Shown here: piece by piece, positions 11,753 through 22,201 of the stretch
Numbering within the stretch: the first letter of the stretch is position 1
How the letters are laid out: the number at the start of each line of letters is the position of its first letter
From: Phoronis australis
Taxonomy: Eukaryota > Phoronida > Phoronidae
Length of the DNA stretch: 64,000 nt
Direction of reading: 5' to 3'
NCBI GenBank assembly: GCA_002633005.1
Contig: NMRA01000050.1
Span: forward strand, 195,710 to 259,709
Position numbers and translations under genes: made by a program
The notes under the pieces: model-generated
What the model was told of the DNA's origin: nothing
Seen by the model: only the letters and a program-made list of their open reading frames with translations
Databases searched by the model: none

Positions 11753-12136
11753 ATGTCTAGACTTGACCACGCGAATACACGTGTTGTTGGGAAAAAATGG
11801 GAAACGAACAACACGACAAGGACATGGTCGAAAAAAGTCGATGCCAATGTAACATTCCTATTATTTAGTGGATTAGACAGTGACCACTGGTCTCTAATTG
11901 GCCATGGGTATTCAGTATCTGAGGATTATCAACAATCCAACTCTTTCCTGTCAAACATGTCTGAAGATTCAAGTGATCAAGTTGATCGGAAACTGTTGTT
12001 TAAAATCAGTACATCTTTGGATGATCTTTGCAAGACTTCAGAAAAAAGTGTGCTTAGACTTCCCATGAGGAACCAGGATGACACATGCGGGCTATCACTT
12101 CTGTTGCTATGTGTCAATCACTACATATCGGTATGA
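11753..12136 (+). CDS. Hypothetical 127-residue open frame
   Basis: This frame of unknown function is rich in Ser, Asp and Leu (for example SSDQVDRKLLFKISTSLDDL). Its composition is protein-like and low in repeats. Near its end an in-frame gtatga follows TCG, which could be a weak donor. No family was recognised and no downstream exon was located. It lies directly before a repeat-rich block, so it could be a lone exon, a retroposed fragment or chance. Confidence 0.25.
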   Translation: MSRLDHANTRVVGKKWETNNTTRTWSKKVDANVTFLLFSGLDSDHWSLIGHGYSVSEDYQQSNSFLSNMSEDSSDQVDRKLLFKISTSLDDLCKTSEKSVLRLPMRNQDDTCGLSLLLLCVNHYISV

Positions 12137-12145
12137 CTAAGAATG

Positions 12146-12340
12146 AATTGACCTTGAATATCATACAGTGTACATGTACATGTAACATTGTGTACATGTA
12201 CATGTAATATTTTTGAAAAACAATCTTTTTCCGAAGAATGGCTATTGTGGTGGGCGCCGTGGTCTGGTCGCGAGTCCGTTTGAAGACACACTCTAAAACA
12301 AGTTATGTCTATAAGGGGAATGACCAAGGGGGCACTCACA
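12146..12340 (+). repeat. Fragment of repeat E1, first copy
   Basis: This stretch matches 12838-13035 closely in the same direction and 52897-53050 in the opposite direction. Shared blocks are catacagtgtacatgtacatg, ttccgaagaatggctattgt, ctggtcgcgagtccgtttga and ttatgtc..ta followed by gaatgaccaag. Several TACATG hexamers form a short palindromic run inside it. It ends immediately before the CAGTGGCGG terminus of the hAT-like element. Confidence 0.7.
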
Positions 12341-12837
12341 CGACCCAGTGGCGGATCTACGGGGGGTTCAGGGGGTTTAACCCCCCCTCGGGCTAGGACC
12401 CAAAACTTAAAAAAAACAAAAGCGTCTCCAGCAAAACAAAAACGGCACCGCCAGCGTGTGTAAACCCCAAGTAAACCAACTTGGAAAAAATTGAGGGGGG
12501 TTCACTCTGAAAATACATTTTTTTGCATTGTGAATTGCTGAGTCTTTGTGGCTCATCGGCAAAACGCCCGGGGATTTAGTGTGCGCGCGCTTCCGTTGAC
12601 ACTTCTGAAGTAGCCAAGTATTTTAGATAGATTCACCGCTGAAAGAGCAGTTCTATAGCTGATTTCTTTAGGTGACTAGCTTCTTTACTCTATGATATAT
12701 TTTGATTTGATTAGGGGAAATACTGCGATGCCGCAACCCTGATATTCAGCCGAATTGACGTGCAACGTTTTTACCTTATCTGCCATACCGTGTCATTCTA
12801 TTACACTCCACACGTTTGTTTGTAACTGATGTATAGC

Positions 12838-13035
12838 AAAGTTGTCTTGCGCAATACCATACAGTGTACATGTACATGTACATGTAATATTGTGTACATG
12901 TACATGTAATATTTTTGAAAAAATATTTTTTTCCGAAGAATGGCTATTGTGGTGGGTGTCTGGTCGCGAGTCCGTTTGAAGACACACTCTAAAACAAGTT
13001 ATGTCCATAAAAAGAATGACCAAGGGGACACTCAC
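12838..13035 (+). repeat. Repeat E1, second copy inside the hAT-like element
   Basis: This is a near copy of 12146-12340, with the same TACATG run and the same ctggtcgcgagtccgtttga block. One difference is that ggtgggtgtctgg here replaces ggtgggcgccgtggtctgg there. The frames across it on both strands (12793-13173) are products of the repeat, not genes. Confidence 0.7.
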
Positions 13036-13552
13036 ATTGAGAAAGTGACCGCATTCGCGAAAAGTGTACAGTACCAGAAATTGCGGGGAGGCTGTGCTTT
13101 CACAACAAAGTCTTGCGGGACTCGTGCGATGTTCAGTAAGCCTCCTAAGGAGCCCTAATTCCGACCTCAACACCTACCGTCTGTCTACCTGCAATAAGCA
13201 CATTGCCGTCTTCTATACTGGAAATTCCCGCAGAAAGGTACACCCGATGAAACGCTCATGCCCATGGGCATTTATTTGATATTAGTACTTCGGGTTTCAA
13301 GCGTTCAGTCATTGGGACGTTTATTTCGAAAATTGCAAGAGATGCAAATAGGTCCCGGGATGCTTCGTCAAGGTTTGAAGAAGTCCATGATGAACGGATC
13401 AAATTTAGTTGCGCATGTACATGTAAGTCTTTTGATTGGACTTGGCAACTTCAAGGGTCTTAGTGTCAACTGAGCTGCGAAACGAGATGCTGACATTGTA
13501 GAGGCTTACAAGCTCATTGACACAGCAGTTGACGATGTGCAAGCGTTGGGAA

Positions 13553-14440
13553 CAAACATCGAAGATATCTGGGTAGAATGGTTCCAAGACGAGCAAATCA
13601 TTGGAAAAAATATACAAATTCCTCGGCAGTCTAGACAACAGAAGGATAGGACTAACGTATGAGTAACCACTGGGGATTAAAATTTTAGAGAGAAGTTTTC
13701 AATTCAAAATTTTTTGCATAGTACACTTTAGGTCTCGCGACGGACCAGGCCAGCTTGATTTGTGTAGATGTTGAGTTTCAGTGTACTTCTGGTCCCTCGG
13801 CGAACTAGTCTTGTGATTTTTTTTCCCAAAGTGTGCTTTGTAAAACTATTTATCTCAGCCAGTACTGTTTGGTCCCGCGACAGATCGACTATTTTTATAG
13901 GGATAATAAGCACAGGTGTACTCTTGGTCTCGTGACGGACCAGGTCAGCTTTTTGTGTACTCTCAGTGTACATCTGGTCCCTCTGCAAACTAGTCCAGTG
14001 TATCTTTTCACCACTGTGCACAGGATGTTTTGGTTTCGTGAAACTGTTTTCAGATGATTTGTTTCCTGATAGATTTGACGTTTTTCAATTGTTGTCAACG
14101 TGATTCAGCTTAATAAAGTGATACCTAATTATTTATTGTCGCTTTTAATAATAGACTATGAGTTGAGAGCACCATCGTTCGCCAGTTTTTCTCGTAACGA
14201 GACAGAACACATGTTTATTTCCGGACTAACAGTACAGGTCTTCGTTCTTAAACAACTTGAGGCTGCTGTTACGCGATCATCTGATATTCAAATTTTTACG
14301 CCCCGTCGGTGCTCCTTAATTATGCTCTTGAATATTTGGAAATTGTCTAAGCCCCTGTATACACACCACACTTTTTCGTATACGACTTTTCGTATGCTAA
14401 AAAAGGTGTGTGTAAGCAGATGTTCCAACAAAATTTTTTG
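13553..14440 (+). repeat. Long dispersed repeat, copy 1 of 2
   Basis: This is nearly identical to 51900-52765, about 38 kb away in the same orientation. Only scattered substitutions and a few short indels were seen when the two were read side by side. It contains the iterated GGTC array and the GTTTCGTGAAAC near-palindrome. Frames at 13833-14057, 14100-14447 and the minus frames are repeat-borne and show no domain. Confidence 0.85.
13728..14045. repeat. Iterated GGTCYCGYGACRGACCAG motif array
   Basis: At least five variants of one motif occur within 320 bases: GGTCTCGCGACGGACCAG, GGTCCCGCGACAGATCGAC, GGTCTCGTGACGGACCAG, and the altered forms GGTCCCTCGGCGAACTAGTC and GGTCCCTCTGCAAACTAGTC. Spacing alternates at roughly 60-70 bases. 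Such subterminal or internal arrays often act as transposase-binding sites, but that role is inferred. Confidence 0.6.
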
Positions 14441-14733
14441 CTGGTAGCGTGACTCATACCCAGATGTGCACAATATGGTTTCACGAAACTTATGTGCCAA
14501 GTTCATGTGACGAAATCGAAAACGGTTTTTAATTATCTTAAGAAAAACTCCAGAGACATGTTAAGTGACACAAACTTACCAGGATACATGGAAATTTCAC
14601 TATTTGGCTACAAAAACAAGAAATTTCTTACACGGGAGGGGAAACCCCCCACTGGGCGCTACGCGCCTGGGATTCGACCTTGGCGGGAATCCTAAACCCC
14701 CCTTGCTGAAAACGTAGATCCGCCACTGCGACC

Positions 14734-16399
14734 CTGCATAAATCAGCCTGGGCTCCTACCCAGCCCGAGTGTTATCTAAAGAACTGAAAAAGCCCTATAA
14801 CGACTTGCAAGGAGGGTAAAACAATTCCGCGAATGTTGAAATTTAGGTACAGTACGCTAAATATAACGACACTAAACAGATACATATATTATATTATAAA
14901 TGTTTGACGATTTTAAAAATGTTAGTATGCTCACGTGATCCGAATCCCGCTTAATTTCTGTCGAGAGTGGAAGTTCAATGGTTGGCGAAAGCGTCTCTTG
15001 CCCGCCAGCGCCTCCAGTGGCGGAGTTATTCTAAAACCCAGGGCCTGTTTCTTAAAGATTCCAATGGCTATTGTCTTCGGGCATTAGCCAAAAATTCAGA
15101 AATCTGACTAGCCTACAAGTAACCAAAAACTGATACCTTGTCTTGTACTTTCTCGAAACGTTCTAACTGCGAATTGTAGACAGACTTTCTGAAATTCAGT
15201 CGTGTTTTCATGAAACAGGTTAAGCCTTCCGCAGGCTGCTTTTTAGCTGAAAGTCAAAAGGCAAAACCAATAAGAACTCTTCAAGAAATGGGCCTCAGGG
15301 ACCTCCATTATCAAAGTGACTTTATGACTTTAGATGGCTTATGAACAAAATTTCATCTTATCCTCCAAAGTCATAGTTCCCGAAAATAAGCTCAGCCAAG
15401 TAATTGCGAGCCCATCAAAATGTAATAAGAATTGATGGAAATTATCTCAGTAACTAGCAGTTATGCGTATATTCTCAGAGACTACATTGTTACAGTGTAG
15501 GCAAACGTTTGAGAAACAGTCCCTCGTGGCTGCAGGATAGTCAGTCAGCGGTGACACGAACTTATTCCCGCCCCCCCCCCCCCCCCAAGATTTTATTCTT
15601 TTAAACAATCCTTTTCAGGTCACATGCTCAATCTCTAAGATTCAGAAAATAATTCATAGGCACAGTAACAAATCTTTCTTTATACATCGACAATCTTTCA
15701 AATCTTATAGCTTAGAAGAACCCTACGATTAATCCGGCTTGACATTGCCAAGTTCATCTGACGTCGCACCTCACACTTTCCGCTGTCCTAATACCCTTGG
15801 TTTCCACTTGCACATTCACGCTTTCATGTAATGATTTGACTTCGCGAGCGAAGCTGTTTAAAACTACTTTGCTGTAGTATGGCTGGAGCTCGTCCACGTG
15901 CAGAAATAAACCACCTCTGTTGGAAAAACTAAGTATACAAAAATACTAGAAGCGTTCCGATGTTATGGCAAATCATATCCTGTATGACACTATCGTTTAC
16001 TATTCGGACATACAAAGGATATTGAACCTGGCATGGTTTTCCCACTTCAAATAAAGCGAATTGCGTAGTAAAATTGATCATGGTTTTGCTAGTGCCTTAA
16101 CTCCTGATTGACTTCAAGTGCTCGGCGGAGACATCTAATAAGTTAAAACGCTGGAAGATGTCATAAAGAACCAATCAGAAGGCTACGCCGTGTCCGGCGA
16201 AGTCAATCAAGTGTACCCAGTATTAAGGGTTGTTATCACGTGTGGCAACACTGTACATATTCACCAAAACGTAAAACAATCCTGTGAGGCTCTACATAGC
16301 ACGTTTCGTGCGAGATAGGCAAGACCAGGTAGGCTTATGTGAACACGAGTTGACCGTTAAGTTGCATGACGCAATGGAAGCCATTTTTGACAATTTAAG
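14734..16399. other. Intergenic, no gene seen
   Basis: No coding signal was recognised. The stretch holds the poly-C tract near 15570 and otherwise unremarkable AT-rich sequence. Confidence 0.35.
15569..15586. repeat. Poly-C tract
   Basis: A mononucleotide C run of about 17 bases. It is prone to length error in sequencing and assembly. Confidence 0.8.
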
Positions 16400-16748
16400 A
16401 AGTGTATATTTGCAGATATAGATAATTTGTATTTTTCTTTGTTATTAGCAGTTACGAATGCGTTATGTTCACGTATTACACTCGTTCCATTCTATGTGTT
16501 CAATACTTATTGTTTCATGTATGATTGAGCCTGCTGAGTGACGTGGAAAATATTGTCATTACCGAGCCACAATTTTCATCTGACATCGACAAAACCATTC
16601 TTATAGTTAGTCCGGTTCTTGTTGAAGTCAACGATTCTGTTGAATCTTCTCTGGATAACCTTGCAACAATCTTCACAGATGACAGCGAAGGTTTTGCAAC
16701 TGTCATGCGGTCTTATGCCCAGAAGGCCAGTATAATGTACATATATGC
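16400..16748 (-). pseudogene. Decayed fibrinogen-domain exon
   Basis: Minus-strand sequence after a ctag acceptor copies the fibrinogen exon at 1389-800: KVIQRRFN, VDFNK, NYKNGFVDVR and later NGTSV.REH and KEKYKLSIS are readable. The GGAGAG of the intact copy is TGAAAA here, giving a stop right after DVR, and further stops follow. The copy ends before the CAAYKSGGWWF block. The conserved Gly-Gly-Trp step is also lost (DCCKV). The gene copy is therefore dead. Confidence 0.8.
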
Positions 16749-17649
16749 CTAGAAGTTGTGAATTTCAGTACTATCCGCATTAAACATGTGTCGTTCAATC
16801 TTTCTCAATGTGTAATTAGCCAGCGTCACACATATTCACGCAATTTTAATCTAACGCTCTAAACCACATTTTTAGTATTTTGAACAAATTATCTGCACAA
16901 AAACGAATTCGGGATGTGTGTAGTCATCTCTCACTGCCTGTATTTTTTCAAAAATCCGATTTTTTTAAATATCTTCACCTCGTGTTTTATTTTTTCGTTA
17001 CAAAAAGCTGTGTAGGAATTTCCTCCAGGGCATCTAACCATAGGACGGCGCTGTTGTGTTTTTTTGTCACAAGCAACAATACACGGAGATGCCGACTGTG
17101 AGAATACATACCATAAAATAAAACAGAATAGCGTAAAAAGCGGAACATCTTTATTAAACTCTGTGAAAATATATTAAGATATTCCCCACATTTCGATCAG
17201 TAAGCTCTTTGTCAAGAGTAGGGCCTACTATACAGAATTTAGTATAGACAGTGTACAAGGTAGTACAGTCGACCACATGCTGACAAACAATACATGTAGG
17301 TACTTAGAAAAATGATGGTCATTACATCTAACGGTAGGGAAGCCGCCAAAAGTTCAGGGAGTGAAACGCCTTTTGTACGCCAAACTGCTTGTAAAATCAA
17401 CGCTCCGGCGAACGGCGCTGCCATCAGGGGTGGTTACCATCATAGACTATTTTCCTAGTCTTTCCTTCACTCAACTTGCTACAACCTTGTTATTGGCTTT
17501 CTTACAATCCCCTGTGATTCACTCTGACTCTGAATCCGCCTATATACCAAGAACCCTGACGAGTATACAACGTTTCAACAAATTTGGAAGGCAAGGTGAC
17601 AATCTGTGTTCATGTTCACAGCGCTAATTGTCGCATTCGACACATATTG

Positions 17650-18797
17650 TCACCAGGTGCGCCCTCTTTTGTAGTGGAATAAAAACAATAAAACAAGTGT
17701 TATTTTCTAATGTCGACAAACTTTGTTTGTGATGACAATAAAAGGGAAGCTTAGGTTTGTCACGAGAAGCAAGCATTACGTGCCACTGGATATCGTGATT
17801 GGATGTTAGATGTGTGTGACAAGGAATGACCACGTCAGAGTGCCAGAGTCTCTTGATCCTCCGATTATCAACTTCTCGGTGTGTATTCCTTATATCAGAT
17901 CCGTCTCTGAAAGAATTCAGACTATTAACCGCGAGCACAAATTCAAGTCGTTTCACAAGCCGTTGAACACTAATTGGTACGCCCTTCATCAGTGAAAAAT
18001 ATGTTGCCCACCTTCGGGGTGTGGTTTGCGAATATGGGTGAGGTGAGTGTGCTGACGAGTATGAGTATATTGGTGAGGCGGGTCATCAGTTCAATAGGTT
18101 TATTTGTATTAAAGGCCTCTGGCCCAAAGTACAATAAACAAAAAATAAACAGGCACATTTGCACACACAGTCAACCCATTTAAGAGTTGTTCTCGTCTTT
18201 AAAGGGCAGAATACACATATTTAACAACAAATATATTTGGTTTAGCTAGCAGGCGTATACAGGATTCTTGAGTTGGATGATTCCATTGAACTTCCTTCAT
18301 AGAACGTGGCCTAAGTTTACAATATCACTTGCAAATCAACAGGAAGTGGTATTCATCGTCTACAAGACCATCATTACAAATCAAACAAAATCGATTATAA
18401 CATTCCACTTTCTCGTGTCTACCCACTTCCACTTGCAGTCTATGGTTGGAGCAACGTAACGGCGAGTAAACGCTTGAATAACACAACACTATTATGTAGC
18501 AGTTGTCGACCAGGGTTCAAGAGATCATCGGTAGCATGCCGGAAATTTGCATTGCCGGGTATTTGATGTGGACTTCGGTGTATTAGGTTTGCATCCAGAT
18601 AGATGTAAGCGTACGGTACGGAAGGTTATTGAGATTCGGGTCCAAAGACTACGTTTGAACAGAGATCCTGGACTTGACCTCCCTGCGGTGTGCTCAAACC
18701 TGGTGCGAGATTCCCCACCCCCCCGACACTAAGGAAACCCCTTGGTGATTTTATTGTTTTTATTCCTCAAGGAAAGAGGGCGCACCTGGTGGTGAAC
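17650..18797. mobile_element. 1.15 kb element with roughly 40-base inverted ends
   Basis: The left end reads CACCAGGTGCGCCCTCTTT, then GGAATAAAAACAATAAAA. The right end is the reverse complement of the same two blocks with a few differing bases between them. This is the layout of a small DNA transposon or foldback element. The minus-strand frame at 17624-17989 crosses the left end and has no domain. No target duplication could be fixed. The family is unknown. Confidence 0.5.
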
Positions 18798-18842
18798 CAC
18801 GTCCGTAGATGAAATGGCTGTACACCAGCAAGGCCTCAACTA

Positions 18843-19250
18843 AGGTATATGTCGCCGCAGTTTGGTCACATTTACTTTTCATGTTTCGAATCTAGTTTTC
18901 CGATAAAAATATACCCTTTCGTCAGACAACTATTTGGTGCACTGACGTGTTCTCTAATGTATTTTTCTACGTCTCTGTGTATAATTATCGACACATTTTT
19001 AAGATTTAATATCCAAGCTGGACTCGAAAGACCGGCCATTTAACTCACGCAATGTGAACTTCCGCTTTGTTTATCGCAGTGAGCCTCGCCTTGGGTTTTA
19101 ATGACCGCCGCGTGAGAGGAGTCTCTGCCAAGATTAAAGTGTGCTGCTATTGATCATATTGTGATCCAAACAACAGTTTACACGGTCGTCAACATTGATG
19201 CTTTGATTGTGTCTGCTCCTTATATAAAATCGACATGCCAATCATTTTCC
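18843..19250. repeat. Segmental copy of the FReD gene 5' region
   Basis: This segment is collinear with 4766-5040 and then 5935-6030. Shared blocks are gtcgccgcag, acccttt.gtcagacaac, cgacacatttttaagat, ctcgaaagaccggccatttaactcacgc (28 bases at 4947-4974) and agattaaagtgtg. About 890 bases present at 5.05-5.93 kb, including the first exon, are absent here. It belongs to the same decayed gene copy as 16400-16748. Confidence 0.8.
18913..18974 (-). pseudogene. Decayed copy of the FReD linker exon
   Basis: The minus strand reads DVEKYIREHVSAPNSCLTKG after a cag acceptor, in frame and three bases shorter than the intact exon. The donor is destroyed: GGGTgtaagt of the intact copy is GGGTatattt here, so the exon cannot splice normally. 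Confidence 0.65.
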
Positions 19251-19633
19251 TTGAAGGGGTTGCGGATTAATTTAACTAAAAAGGTTAGATAGTTATGCAC
19301 ACGACTTACAAGCAACTAGAAAAACATTTCACACGTCATGTATAAAACAGAGTTTAGTTTAACTTTTATTAATGCATAGCATAAGCCCCTTCTTTTATAT
19401 TCATATTTAATGTGTACGCTGGTCTTTATCTCCCTCATTTAGTCGTGAAATCATGTCACACTCTATCAAACAAAACCAGCCCTTCTTTAAACAAATCGCA
19501 ATGTATTGTGGGCCGATAAAGTTTGTTTTAAATTACTAAACATTTCTGACAAGTCATCATTCAAAATGGTCTCCCAAGAGAAAGTAAACACTAGTTGACG
19601 ATCTTCAGCAAAGTTTCAGAATACGAAGATGGG
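19251..19633. other. Intergenic, no gene seen
   Basis: AT-rich DNA with no open frame or repeat that could be supported. Confidence 0.35.
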
Positions 19634-19732
19634 CACCTATACCACAATATGGGTACTGTACCTACACCACAATATGGGTACTGTACCTACATGTATACCA
19701 CAATATGGGTACTGTACCTATACCACAATATC
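19634..19732. repeat. Minisatellite, about 25-base unit, four copies
   Basis: The unit ACCACAATATGGGTACTGTACCTA repeats four times, the third copy with a 6-base insertion. GGGTACTGTACC is itself a near-palindrome, so each unit can fold back. Confidence 0.85.
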
Positions 19733-21014
19733 CTCCTGATTTCTACACAATTATCACCAATATTTCTTAAGATCTTCAGATGTTTTGGGCCAAAATATTC
19801 ATGGTGCTCTAACTGAAAAATAATGAATCAAAAGTTTTCAAATAGACATTTTAAGCATATCTTACCATGTACACCAAGTTTTTTAATGTCTGAGTCAGTG
19901 ACTTTAGAGTCGGCCTGTTGATGCTCTCGCAGAAGGACATGTTGTTCGGGAGGTCATCAAACGACTTTGACTTTGAATAGCCATACAAGTAACCAAACTA
20001 AATCGAGCATCTTGACTTACATATGAATCAAGAAACAATCTCTTTGTGCGATGTGCCTCATGTAATTAGTGCTAATTAATATCTAATCATCCTTACAAAT
20101 TAAGATTAACAATGTCAATATTGTTTGCCCTATACCAGGATCGAAAGAACACCTCAAGATGATCTTATGGCGACTTTTATTAATTAAAATTAATCACACG
20201 CTTGCCCTACCTAATATGACGCTTAGACTTTGGACTAGAATTTTAATTTATGTCGAAGCGTGCAATTAAAATGATGAAGAAAATGATAACTATCGCGGAT
20301 ACCACGTCAAATTTGGAATATAACGTGATAACTCTGCTTAAATAATTGGAGTTTCAATGAACAAGAAGGGGAAATAACCAGTTAACTCAACCAAGACATC
20401 ATCATACACGCGGAGAATAAGTTGTCGTGAGAAGCGAATAGCATGTTTCCTCTAGTGGCGTACAAACTTCCATAGAGTTTCCTAGGTGCAACTGAGCTAC
20501 ATGTATGGATCTGCAAAGCGAAAAGTGGAGCCATTGCTTGTTCTTGTGTATACGAAAAGGTTAGTAAGAAATAAAAAGACTGAACAGGTACTGAACTAAG
20601 TCATACTTATTTCTTAGTTGTACAAAAGTATTCCTCTACCCCATATACAAACTCATACAATACATTACAAAAATACGTATCCTCATAGCCCCTTCTTTTA
20701 TTAGCTGCTAAAAAATACTAGATTTAAATAAGCACACTTCAGCAGGACATTTTAATTTTTTTCACAGTTCATGCTTACTATCTTGTTGTTCCTTATCGTG
20801 ATAAGTGAACACTCAAAAAATAACATTCGACTAACACAAATATTTTTTGTGCGAAACTTGTGGATTCCGTTTCTTTTTTATTAGCTGCAGATGGATGTGT
20901 GCCATTTATATACAGGGCCTTTAAGCCTAAGAATTTGGCTTTCAAAAACCATAAACACTTCCATTTTCACGGGAATGTTGACGTCTTCATTTATGACACC
21001 ACACGTCTCGTACT
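19733..21014. other. Intergenic, no gene seen
   Basis: No domain-bearing frame and no strong repeat were found. The sequence is AT-rich throughout. Confidence 0.35.
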
Positions 21015-21281
21015 TTAAGGAGAAGACAGGTTTTTTCGTGTCATTTTACTAAAATTGCGGTTCGTTGATTATCCAAAACATATTTTTGAGTTAAAAACGG
21101 CTTCCCATAATTTTATTAATTAGTGAAGCCTTACTCCGGAAGTCACGTTTAGGGGATTATGAATTTCTCTCCATTTTGTTTTCATATAATCCGTCTGTGT
21201 GAGCTGTCGAGTAAGTCATTGTTTTACCTCGGTTGTGATAAGTTCGGTCGTCGTTTGCGTTTATTTATGACCCAGTCAACA

Positions 21282-21737
21282 TGCCGCACACTTGCTGCAC
21301 ACCGGGGTGTACTCATTATTGTCTCAATTGCACTTTGGGTGTATCATAACATCGCTTCCCGAAATATGACACATGACTACACCGTACTTAGCTCGTTCAT
21401 AGAACGCAGCGTTACCCGTCCAGCAAGGTACAAAGCACTGGAAATTTACCGAGTGTGTGGCAGGCATTTTCTACCGAAGGATTATAAAAGAGATTTACAT
21501 GCCTACGCGGAAATTGATAAAGGTTTCTGCAAAACAACTCTGTTGATTCCCGCCAGTGCCCTGTCACCACCCCCGAGAAGAGCATTTTTCAAGCGAGAAG
21601 CCTCACGAGCTGTGGTGACTGGAGGGCCTTCATATACTGTCACCAGTGCCTCCGAACGTACCCCCCAGAGCGTGCAATTCCGGAAACTAGCACTGATTCG
21701 CCCTGCGCTGGTGTTGCCTCCAGACCAGAGCCTGTAA
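21282..21737 (+). pseudogene. THAP-domain protein of the TTAA element, frameshifted
   Basis: The frame at 21282 reads MPHTCCTPGCTHYCLNCTLG and then stops. The next frame continues with YHNIASRN...ARYKALEIYRVCGRHFLPKDYK and runs to 21737. Together these give the THAP order: CC..GC start, VS.H step, then the RVCGRHF...DY pair of the C2CH motif. An ALSPPPRRAF segment follows where the AVPT box would be. One frameshift near 21345 separates the halves. In elements of this type THAP is the DNA-binding part of the transposase. No catalytic domain follows, so the gene is truncated or was split. Confidence 0.6.
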
Positions 21738-21823
21738 GCAGCCCTGCAGCGATGTTGTGTGGTGGGAGTGATTACATACCCAGTTCGTCATCCAGTGAAC
21801 AAGCCAGTGAGCCAAACTTTTGA

Positions 21824-22201
21824 TTAAAATAAGTTTATTGTGGACTTGACTAAAGTATTGGAGCTAGTTAGAAGGTACCATATGTATAACGAGAAAGTCA
21901 CACGGCAGGATGTAAGTGGTTTGGGTGCTCGGGTCACAAACCAGTGGGAACAGCATATAGGTATTCCAGTTAGATCGGCATAACAATGCGCACCGTGTAT
22001 TTGACGGACCAAGACGTCCCACCACGTCTGTCCTCCGTCTCTGCCCCATGCCTGTGCGTATTCTGCCTCAGTATACTCGGGATCAAACATGTATCCACCT
22101 ACTGACTGTTCGTGAAAAAATTCCTCGTCATCACTGCAATGAACAATGTTTCCGTCTCTCATGTCACTGTGTCTGTGATATGAGTCGTCAACCCCAGCCA
22201 T
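21824..22201 (-). CDS. Acidic YMFDPEY protein of the TTAA element
   Basis: The frame starts at the ATG at 22201 and encodes MAGVDDSYHRHSD, an acidic run (CSDDEEFFHEQSVGGYMFDP) and EYTEAEYAQAW. A second copy at 51735-51898 keeps the same order, with YMFEPEY. A ...HGAHC...TGIPICCSHW tail follows. Its Cys/His pattern is faintly like the WCxCGxC...CC zinc region of P2X7-like proteins, which often follows a YxFEP motif; that link is weak inference. Bases flanking the ATG (tgaaaATGGCTGG) are conserved between the copies, which supports it as a real gene of the element. The function is unknown. Confidence 0.5.
   Translation of the reverse strand: MAGVDDSYHRHSDMRDGNIVHCSDDEEFFHEQSVGGYMFDPEYTEAEYAQAWGRDGGQTWWDVLVRQIHGAHCYADLTGIPICCSHWFVTRAPKPLTSCRVTFSLYIWYLLTSSNTLVKSTINLF

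Larger units (their letters stand above)
12346..14728. mobile_element. hAT-like nested element, non-autonomous
   Basis: The left end CAGTGGCGGATCTACG and the right end CGTAGATCCGCCACTG are exact 16-base inverted repeats, each backed by a run of G or C. CAGTGGCGGATC termini are characteristic of hAT-type elements. Both ends are flanked by CGACC (12341-12345 and 14729-14733). That is a 5-base repeat rather than the 8 bases usual for hAT, so the target duplication is uncertain. The interior holds a second E1 segment, an array of iterated GGTC..CGAC motifs and no transposase frame. Parts recur at 51221-53382 in rearranged order and orientation, so this is a family of composite elements. Confidence 0.65.

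Noticed and set aside
12793-13173. 126-codon minus frame
   Set aside because: It lies on the E1 repeat, and a similar frame at 12121-12339 arises from the other copy. No domain.
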